In this document: positions 1-4,742 of the stretch, in pieces
Layout: the number at the start of each line of letters is the position of its first letter
Numbering within the stretch: position 1 is the first letter of the stretch
Source: an uncultured Blautia sp.
Lineage (GTDB): Bacteria; Bacillota; Clostridia; Lachnospirales; Lachnospiraceae
NCBI GenBank assembly: GCA_900543715.1
Contig: UQSX01000140.1
Location: 1-5,195, forward strand
DNA length: 5,195 nt
Direction of reading: 5' to 3'
Program-made: the position numbers and the translations under genes
The notes under the pieces: model-generated
Database searches by the model: none
What the model was told of the DNA's origin: nothing
What the model saw: only the letters and a program-made list of their open reading frames with translations

Positions 1-7
1 TCCTCCT
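1..7 (-). promoter_or_regulatory. Ribosome binding site of a gene beyond the left edge
   Basis: On the minus strand these bases read AGGAGGA, a near-perfect Shine-Dalgarno sequence at the very end of the window. It lies about 40 bases after the stop codon of the sorbose-1-phosphate reductase-like gene. This implies that another gene of the same operon starts within roughly 5 to 10 bases beyond the window. Its first bases (positions 7 to 5) are also the end of an 11-bp hairpin stem, so access to the site may depend on RNA folding. The identity of the downstream gene cannot be seen. Confidence 0.7.
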
Positions 8-46
8 GTCTGTGTCAGGATAACACAGACAGGTGTTCCTGACACA
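5..46 (-). promoter_or_regulatory. Two overlapping, mutually exclusive hairpins in the intergenic leader
   Basis: Two perfect inverted repeats overlap here. Stem A pairs 11-20 with 37-46 (10 bp, 16-base loop). Stem B pairs 5-15 with 23-33 (11 bp, GC-rich, 7-base loop). Both need bases 11-15, so only one can form fully, although bases 5-10 could still pair with 28-33 inside the loop of stem A as a pseudoknot. Neither is followed by a U-tract, so neither looks like an intrinsic terminator. Stem B covers the first three bases of the ribosome site at 7-1. A translational switch, or an RNA stability or processing element, is inferred; the pairing itself is seen directly. Confidence 0.6.
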
Positions 47-48
47 AT

Positions 49-1317
49 TTAATCTTCAATAAAGTTTGCCAGCAGATATTCTTCTGCCTCCGGACACCAC
101 AGCCCGTTGTGAGCGTCCACAATTTCTGCAAGTTCAACCAGACGGCTGTCTCCTTCTTCCTCTCCTTTTGCGCGAAGATCTGTCAGAGCCGTCAAAGGCA
201 TGGAAAGGTGGGTATAGATCAGTTTCTTTCCTCCCGGGATCTTAGGCAGGTTCAGTGTGGTTTCCGCAGCCGCATCCAGACCTCCGATATGCGTAACCAT
301 AACCGCCGGATCGATACGTCCCTGAGCAGTCAGTTCCAGAGATTCGATCATATCATCGGTATTCCCTCCGGTAGTTCCCATCACATGGGTGGAATTATAG
401 TGTACGTCATAGAAATTTATAGGGGCGCTGAACTGATTGTCTGTAGGTCCTGCAAAGAAATTCAGGCATCCGTCTCTGCCAAGGATCGCGCTGGACTGAG
501 TAACAACTGCTGCCACCGGGGCATAGCAGAGCACATCGTCATAGCCTTTTCCTCCGGAAAGCCTCATAAGCTCCGCTACCGGATCCTCGAACATTCCGGT
601 ATTCACAAAGTGCAGCTCGATTCCGTCTTTTGCTGCTTCCTGAGGCGGGAACAGCGCAGCGGCTCTGTCCAGACGTTCCTGATTCAGATCTGTCACCACG
701 ATCATGGAAGGACGGATATCTCTGTGAAGGGCATAGGTCAAAGCTCCCAGGCCCATAGGACCGGCCCCTGCCATAATTGCCATTTTTCCCCCTTCTTTGA
801 TTCCCATCTGATGAGTATAGACTCCCATCTGCGTATGGTAAGCCGCATTAAAGGCACCGATGCTGCAGGACATTGGCTCTGCCAGGGACGCTTCATAATA
901 AGCCCGTCCCTTGTACTCTAAAAGGCATCCTAACTCCATGACTTCAGCCGGGATAACGCAGTAGGTAGTATCTCCGCCGAAGAACTCATAAGAGTATCCA
1001 GGACTCCACATAGTTCCTTTATAGTTTAAGGCTGGCTGAAGAGTAAACTTCATCCCTGGTTTAAAGGTATCCTGATGGTTCTTTCCTACTTTTACAATAT
1101 CTCCTGCAAACTCGTGGCCCATGATCGCCGGGTGGTCTGCCACATCCTCATGGACACGTTTATGAGCAGTTCCCAGGATCGCACATTTATAGGTAGACAT
1201 GCAGATACTGTCTGAAACCACCTTGACCAGGATCTCATCCTCTGTGATTTCCGGAAGTTCAAACTCTTCCAAACGTAAATCATTTGCTCCGTGAAGCCGT
1301 ACTCCTTTTGCTTTCAT
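49..1317 (-). CDS. sorE: Zinc-type dehydrogenase, L-sorbose-1-phosphate reductase-like
   Basis: A 422-residue medium-chain dehydrogenase/reductase. It resembles the L-sorbose-1-phosphate reductase (SorE) branch, which reduces L-sorbose 1-phosphate to D-glucitol 6-phosphate in the cytoplasm. The N-terminal GroES-like catalytic domain has the likely zinc ligands Cys39, the GHE motif at 67-69 and Glu147 (AEP). The SICMSTYK segment at 37-44, in place of the usual CGxD, is typical of this branch as I recall it. The Rossmann motif is GAGPMG at 184-189, and Asp210 at the end of the second strand suggests NAD(H) rather than NADP(H). The structural-zinc cysteine cluster is absent. A C-terminal extension of about 50 residues makes it longer than ordinary ADHs (about 350). 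The start at 1317 has AAGGAGG (1333-1327) nine bases upstream. It lies 74 bases after the kinase gene, probably co-transcribed. The family is confident; the exact sugar phosphate is not. Confidence 0.82.
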   Translation of the reverse strand: MKAKGVRLHGANDLRLEEFELPEITEDEILVKVVSDSICMSTYKCAILGTAHKRVHEDVADHPAIMGHEFAGDIVKVGKNHQDTFKPGMKFTLQPALNYKGTMWSPGYSYEFFGGDTTYCVIPAEVMELGCLLEYKGRAYYEASLAEPMSCSIGAFNAAYHTQMGVYTHQMGIKEGGKMAIMAGAGPMGLGALTYALHRDIRPSMIVVTDLNQERLDRAAALFPPQEAAKDGIELHFVNTGMFEDPVAELMRLSGGKGYDDVLCYAPVAAVVTQSSAILGRDGCLNFFAGPTDNQFSAPINFYDVHYNSTHVMGTTGGNTDDMIESLELTAQGRIDPAVMVTHIGGLDAAAETTLNLPKIPGGKKLIYTHLSMPLTALTDLRAKGEEEGDSRLVELAEIVDAHNGLWCPEAEEYLLANFIED

Positions 1318-1370
1318 AATAATTTTCCTCCTTCATCATAATGAATTTTTTATAGATTTGCAATACAATC

Positions 1371-1387
1371 ACTTTTGAAACAAAAGT
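1371..1387. repeat. Small AT-rich inverted repeat between kinase and dehydrogenase genes
   Basis: ACTTTTG at 1371-1377 is the exact reverse complement of CAAAAGT at 1381-1387, with a three-base loop. It sits five bases beyond the kinase stop codon. Read on the minus strand, in the direction of transcription, it is preceded by a run of A and followed by GATTG, so it is not a convincing terminator for the operon. Read on the plus strand it is followed by a T-run, but no plus-strand gene points at it. It may be a weak stability hairpin, or chance in AT-rich DNA. Confidence 0.3.
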
Positions 1388-1391
1388 TTTT

Positions 1392-2321
1392 TTAAATCCG
1401 GTGAAATACTACCTTAGGGATCAGGTCCCGTATTACATCAAATTCAGCAGCCTGTGTTCCGCTGCACATGACATTGGCTGCTCCTGTTGCCGTAGAAAGA
1501 CGTACCGTATCCTCCAGGCTCATACCCGATTCCTCTGCTACTGCCAATGCTGCCACAACGCTGTCTCCGGCTCCCACGGTACTTCCCACAGGTACTTTCA
1601 GCCCTTCTGCATAAATAGTCTCTTCTTTTGTTACATAAAGAGCTCCTGCGCTTCCCATGGATACCACGGTCTTTTCAATGCCGTATTCTTTCATCAGTTC
1701 CTTTGCCACCTTTTCCAGTTCCTCCGGTGTCTTCAAGGTCCTGCCGGACAGTGCGGACAGTTCATGGTCGTTTGGCTTGATCATATAGGGCGAAGCTTTC
1801 AAACCAGTTTTCAGCAGTTCTCCGTCTGCATCCAGGATTACCTTTGCTCCTTTTTCGCGGAAAGCCTTCGTCCACAGATAATAGGTCTCCTTCGGGGATC
1901 CTTTGGGCATGCTTCCGGAAATAACCGCAATGTCCCCTGAGGATATTTTTTTGAGAAGTTCCTTAAGAAGCGCAGCAAGTATTTCCTCAGACACTGTTAC
2001 CGGCTCATTAATGTCCGTGTTGGTGTGGTTTACCGGATCCACGATCTTCATGTTCGTACGGGTCTCTCCCTCTACAAAATGGAACCAGGTATTCAGTTTC
2101 ATCCCTTCCAGCGCTGACAGGATCACTCTCCCGGTATCTCCTCCGAGAATTCCCGCGGCCACGCTTTTTTTACCCAGCTTCTGGATCACCTTAGAGACGT
2201 TGATCCCTTTTCCGCCTGGATCCGTCCTCATAGTTGTTATGCGGTTGACCGCATCCACAGTCAGAGATGGAATCTCAACCGTCTTATCCAGGGCTGGATT
2301 CAATGTTACCGTGTAAATCAT
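1392..2321 (-). CDS. fruK: 1-phosphofructokinase family hexose-phosphate kinase (PfkB superfamily)
   Basis: A 309-residue cytoplasmic sugar-phosphate kinase of the PfkB/ribokinase superfamily, in the FruK/LacC/PfkB group. FruK makes fructose 1,6-bisphosphate from fructose 1-phosphate and ATP; LacC does the same to tagatose 6-phosphate. Visible motifs are the N-terminal MIYTVTLNPALDKT of this group, GGKGINVS at 36-43 (signature 1), RTNMKI at 88-93, SGSMPKG at 135-141, KPNDHEL at 182-188, and GAGDSV at 250-255, where Asp253 is the expected catalytic base. Length is normal for the group. The start at 2321 is supported by AAGGAG (2334-2329) seven bases upstream. It is the first gene after a strong promoter and precedes a SorE-like reductase, so its substrate may be a ketose phosphate made by that pathway rather than fructose 1-phosphate. 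Family membership is very secure; the choice between FruK and LacC-type substrate is not resolvable here. Confidence 0.88.
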   Translation of the reverse strand: MIYTVTLNPALDKTVEIPSLTVDAVNRITTMRTDPGGKGINVSKVIQKLGKKSVAAGILGGDTGRVILSALEGMKLNTWFHFVEGETRTNMKIVDPVNHTNTDINEPVTVSEEILAALLKELLKKISSGDIAVISGSMPKGSPKETYYLWTKAFREKGAKVILDADGELLKTGLKASPYMIKPNDHELSALSGRTLKTPEELEKVAKELMKEYGIEKTVVSMGSAGALYVTKEETIYAEGLKVPVGSTVGAGDSVVAALAVAEESGMSLEDTVRLSTATGAANVMCSGTQAAEFDVIRDLIPKVVFHRI

Positions 2322-2341
2322 GATAGCTCTCCTTTCGTTTT

Positions 2342-2360
2342 AACAACTTATTATGTTGTT
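2342..2360 (-). promoter_or_regulatory. Candidate operator or leader hairpin (AACAAC-N7-GTTGTT)
   Basis: A perfect 6-bp inverted repeat with a seven-base AT spacer lies between the predicted transcription start (about 2373) and the ribosome site of the kinase gene (2334-2329), that is at roughly +14 to +32. A repressor bound here would block transcription, as DeoR- or LacI-type regulators of sugar operons often do. Alternatively it is a short leader hairpin. The symmetry is seen; the binding protein is unknown and not encoded in this window. I found no good match to a catabolite-responsive element (cre) nearby. Confidence 0.4.
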
Positions 2361-2379
2361 TCAATAATTCTTTATCTAT

Positions 2380-2407
2380 AGAATACCACTTATTTTGGTT
2401 TTGTCAA
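2380..2407 (-). promoter_or_regulatory. Sigma-A type promoter of the kinase-dehydrogenase operon
   Basis: On the minus strand a perfect -35 box TTGACA (2407-2402) is followed after 16 bases by TATTCT (2385-2380). TATTCT keeps the key first, second and last bases of the -10 consensus and is preceded by TGG, an extended -10 element. Transcription would start near 2373, giving a leader of about 50 bases before the ATG at 2321. The sequence upstream of the -35 is very AT-rich, which may act as an UP element. It lies downstream of the terminator at 2500-2547, so the two operons are separate units. Confidence 0.75.
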
Positions 2408-2419
2408 CAGTTTTTCACT

Positions 2420-2437
2420 CATTTTTTACGAAAAATG
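2420..2437. repeat. AT-rich inverted repeat upstream of the -35 box
   Basis: CATTTTT at 2420-2426 pairs exactly with AAAAATG at 2431-2437 around a four-base centre. The repeat ends 12 bases upstream of the -35 box of the kinase promoter on the minus strand, a position suited to an activator or second operator site. The composition is so AT-rich that chance symmetry is a real alternative. The rest of the 2438-2499 stretch is AT-rich and shows nothing else I can support. Confidence 0.25.
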
Positions 2438-2499
2438 AAAATCTTTATTTTCAAAACAACAATTTTCTATTTCACAATTCTCTATCTGACTTGCGGCGT

Positions 2500-2547
2500 A
2501 AAAAAAGGCATTTCGTATCTATTTTCATTGATACGAAATGCCTTTTT
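2500..2547 (-). terminator. Intrinsic terminator of the malate operon
   Basis: GGCATTTCGTATC at 2507-2519 is the exact reverse complement of 2530-2542, giving a 13-bp stem with a 10-base loop. Five flanking A/T pairs extend it to 18 bp. On the minus strand it begins about 30 bases after the malic enzyme stop codon and is followed by seven U residues (2506-2500), a textbook Rho-independent terminator. Read on the plus strand the stem is also followed by five T residues, so it could act in both directions, although no plus-strand gene needs it. Confidence 0.9.
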
Positions 2548-2577
2548 ATTTATTGTTATTTACCAGGCAGTTATAAA

Positions 2578-3750
2578 TCAGATTCTTGCCACGCCTGTCT
2601 TACGTGCTGCTTCTGCTACAGCCTCTGCTACAGCCTGCGCTACACGTTTGTCAAATGCATTTGGGATAATATAGTCTGGTGACAGCTTATCTTCTTCTAC
2701 CAGGCCGGCGATCGCATAAGCCGCAGCCACCTTCATCTCATCGTTGATGTCTTTTGCACGTACATCCAAAGCGCCTCTGAAAATACCAGGGAAAGCAAGT
2801 ACATTGTTAATCTGGTTAGGGAAGTCACTTCTTCCGGTTCCCACTACGGCAGCACCTGCTTTCTTAGCCAGATCCGGCATGATTTCAGGAACTGGATTGG
2901 CCATTGGGAAGAGGATAGGCTTCTCAGCCATATTTTTAACCATCTCTTCTGTAACGGTTCCAGGTGCAGAAACTCCGATAAATACATCTGCACCTTTCAG
3001 AACTTCTGCCAGAGTTCCTTTTTCCATATTCTGGTTGCAGATTTCTGCCATTTCTTCTTTTTCTTTGTTCAGGTTATCACGTCCTTTGTAAATTGCTCCA
3101 TGACGGTCGCACATAACCACATTCTTCAGACCCAGGCTTACTAACAGTTTGATGATGGCAATACCTGCCGCACCTGCTCCTGAAGTTACCACTTTTATGT
3201 CATCCAGATTCTTTCCTACCAGCTTTAAAGCATTGATCAGAGCAGCGGCCGTAACAACAGCTGTTCCATGCTGATCATCGTGGCAAATAGGAATATCGCA
3301 GCATTCTTTTAACTTTCTTTCAATTTCAAAACATCTGGGAGCAGAAATATCCTCCAGATTTACACCGCCGAAGCTTCCTGCCAGCAGGCTTACAGTCTTT
3401 ACAATATCATCTACATCTTTGGAACGCACACACAGAGGAAATGCGTCAACATCTGCAAAAGTTTTAAACAGGGCGCATTTTCCTTCCATTACCGGCATAC
3501 CTGCTTCTGGTCCTATATCCCCAAGTCCTAATACAGCAGTTCCATCTGTTACAACTGCAACCATATTTCCACGGCGTGTATATTTATAAGACAGATCCAC
3601 ATCTTTTGAAATCTCTACGCAGGGTTCTGCAACTCCTGGTGTGTAGGCAACAGAAAGATCTTCCGGTGTCTCAATCTTAGCTCTGCTGATCACTTCAATT
3701 TTTCCAGCCCATTCTTCATGCTGTTTTAAAGCAAATTCTCTCTTGTCCAT
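2578..3750 (-). CDS. Malic enzyme, short NAD(P)-dependent form
   Basis: A 390-residue cytoplasmic malic enzyme that decarboxylates malate oxidatively to pyruvate and CO2, making NAD(P)H. Visible in order are YTPGV at 36-40 (catalytic Tyr36), EGKCALFK at 89-96 (Lys91 expected to be the catalytic lysine), NLEDISAPRC at 131-140 with metal ligands Glu133 and Asp134, CHDDQHGT at 157-163 with Asp158/Asp159, the nucleotide-binding GAGAAG at 191-196, and SDFPNQINN near 308-316. The length is that of the stand-alone bacterial form; the phosphotransacetylase-like C-terminal domain of long MaeB is absent. I chose the start at 3750 because AAGGAG (3765-3760) lies nine bases upstream; an ATG at 3774 would overlap the previous gene and has no good ribosome site. 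It is 16 bases after the malate dehydrogenase gene and is closed by a strong terminator. Preference for NAD or NADP cannot be decided by eye. Confidence 0.93.
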   Translation of the reverse strand: MDKREFALKQHEEWAGKIEVISRAKIETPEDLSVAYTPGVAEPCVEISKDVDLSYKYTRRGNMVAVVTDGTAVLGLGDIGPEAGMPVMEGKCALFKTFADVDAFPLCVRSKDVDDIVKTVSLLAGSFGGVNLEDISAPRCFEIERKLKECCDIPICHDDQHGTAVVTAAALINALKLVGKNLDDIKVVTSGAGAAGIAIIKLLVSLGLKNVVMCDRHGAIYKGRDNLNKEKEEMAEICNQNMEKGTLAEVLKGADVFIGVSAPGTVTEEMVKNMAEKPILFPMANPVPEIMPDLAKKAGAAVVGTGRSDFPNQINNVLAFPGIFRGALDVRAKDINDEMKVAAAYAIAGLVEEDKLSPDYIIPNAFDKRVAQAVAEAVAEAARKTGVARI

Positions 3751-3759
3751 TTTTTTCTT

Positions 3760-3765
3760 CTCCTT
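3760..3765 (-). promoter_or_regulatory. Ribosome binding site deciding the malic enzyme start
   Basis: AAGGAG on the minus strand, nine bases upstream of the ATG at 3750. It sits downstream of the alternative ATG at 3774, so it can serve only the inner start, which removes eight lysine-rich residues and avoids overlap with the dehydrogenase stop at 3767-3769. Confidence 0.8.
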
Positions 3766-3766
3766 T

Positions 3767-4711
3767 TTATTCATTTACCTGAGCCCAGAAGTCTCTTAAG
3801 ATCTTGGCTGAGTTATCCATTGCAGCTTTCTCTTCCTCATTCATAGGAACTTTTAAAACACCCTGGATCCCATCTCCTCCAATGCGGCAGGGCAGGGAGA
3901 ACGCAATTCCAGACCAGTTTCCAAAACTGTCATCCAGCACATGAGCCACCGGAAGGATAGCTCCGCTGTCTCTGAGGATGTTTTCCACGATAGTAGAAAC
4001 GGCCATGGCAACTCCATAGAAGGTAGCGCCCTTTAATCCAATGACTTCTGCGCCGCCAGTCTTAGTATGTTCTGAAATCTCGGCTCTGTCAAGTTCCTTT
4101 CCTGTCTGTTTTAAATATTCCTCTAAAGGAAGACCTGCAATAGTAGCTGAACTCCATACAGGTACCTGGCTGTCTCCATGTTCGCCCAAGATATAGGCCT
4201 GAACATCTTCCACATCTGCATCCAGGGGCTCACTGATATTGCATCTGAATCTGGCTGTATCCAGAGATGTACCGCTTCCGATAACTCTCTTGGCAGGAAG
4301 TCCCGAAACCTTCTGCACTTCCATGGTCAGGATATCCGCCGGATTGGACACAACGATGATCAGCGGGTTTTTAGCATACTCCATAATACTTTCTGTTACA
4401 CTCTTGATAATGGAAACATTGGTCTTTGCCAGTTCCAGGCGCGTCTGGCCTGGTTTTCTTGCGATACCGGCAGTCACAATGATAATGTCTGCATCTGCAC
4501 ATTCCTCATATCCGCCCTGTTTTAAACGTACCGGACAGTGGAATCCTGCACCATGGAATACGTCCAGAGCCGCACCTTTTGCTCTGGCTTCATTTAAATC
4601 TACCATCACTACTTCTGTAGCCTGCTTTCTTACCATCAGGGTATAGGCGATAGCCTCTCCCACATTACCGGCTCCTATCACTACAATTTTAGTTTTTCCT
4701 GAATTATTCAT
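3767..4711 (-). CDS. mdh: Malate dehydrogenase of the lactate dehydrogenase-like (LDH/MDH) family
   Basis: A 314-residue cytoplasmic NAD-dependent 2-hydroxyacid dehydrogenase of the LDH/MDH family. It has the Rossmann motif GAGNVG at 13-18, Asp38 for the NAD ribose, Arg91 (classical Arg109), Asn123 (140), Asp151 (168), Arg154 (171) and the catalytic His178 (195) within GEHGD. The specificity loop reads ARKPGQTR at 84-91, with arginine at Arg85, the classical position 102. LDHs carry glutamine there and malate dehydrogenases carry arginine, so oxaloacetate/malate is the likely substrate. Thr230 (246) and the overall sequence remain LDH-like, so automatic annotation may say L-lactate dehydrogenase. 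I chose the start at 4711 because of AAGGAG at 4724-4719 and because the family begins about ten residues before the Rossmann motif. The gap to malic enzyme is 16 bases, supporting a joint oxaloacetate-malate-pyruvate route. Confidence 0.85.
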   Translation of the reverse strand: MNNSGKTKIVVIGAGNVGEAIAYTLMVRKQATEVVMVDLNEARAKGAALDVFHGAGFHCPVRLKQGGYEECADADIIIVTAGIARKPGQTRLELAKTNVSIIKSVTESIMEYAKNPLIIVVSNPADILTMEVQKVSGLPAKRVIGSGTSLDTARFRCNISEPLDADVEDVQAYILGEHGDSQVPVWSSATIAGLPLEEYLKQTGKELDRAEISEHTKTGGAEVIGLKGATFYGVAMAVSTIVENILRDSGAILPVAHVLDDSFGNWSGIAFSLPCRIGGDGIQGVLKVPMNEEEKAAMDNSAKILRDFWAQVNE

Positions 4712-4718
4712 TACTGCA

Positions 4719-4724
4719 CTCCTT
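4719..4724 (-). promoter_or_regulatory. Ribosome binding site deciding the malate dehydrogenase start
   Basis: AAGGAG on the minus strand, seven bases upstream of the ATG at 4711. It rules in favour of this start over the in-frame ATG at 4813, which would add 34 arginine- and glutamine-rich residues unlike any family N-terminus and would overlap the preceding gene by 71 bases. Confidence 0.8.
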
Positions 4725-4742
4725 ATTTGCTTGTCTTTTCGT

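Noticed and set aside
109..921. Long plus-strand open frame opposite the dehydrogenase, and similar open frames at 1401-1940, 1903-2316, 2744-3091 and 4178-4646
   Set aside because: They lie fully antisense to genes with clear conserved motifs, encode cysteine/histidine- or serine-rich sequence without recognisable domains, and have no convincing ribosome sites.
1335..1363. Possible promoter TTGCAA-N17-TATGAT before the reductase gene (minus strand)
   Set aside because: Spacing is ideal, but the transcription start would fall inside the ribosome site at 1333-1327, leaving no usable leader. Co-transcription with the kinase is more likely.
2322..2577. Search for catabolite-responsive elements or riboswitches in the main intergenic gap
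   Set aside because: The best cre-like stretch, near 2335-2348, has at least three mismatches at conserved positions. No conserved riboswitch core was recognised, and the leader is only about 50 bases long.
2395..2682. Plus-strand small open frames across the 2322-2577 gap
   Set aside because: They run through the minus-strand promoter, the terminator and into the malic enzyme gene. They lack ribosome sites and show AT-rich, chance-like composition.
2578..3774. Malic enzyme start at 3774
   Set aside because: It would overlap the dehydrogenase stop by eight bases and has no good ribosome site; the strong AAGGAG at 3765-3760 serves the ATG at 3750.
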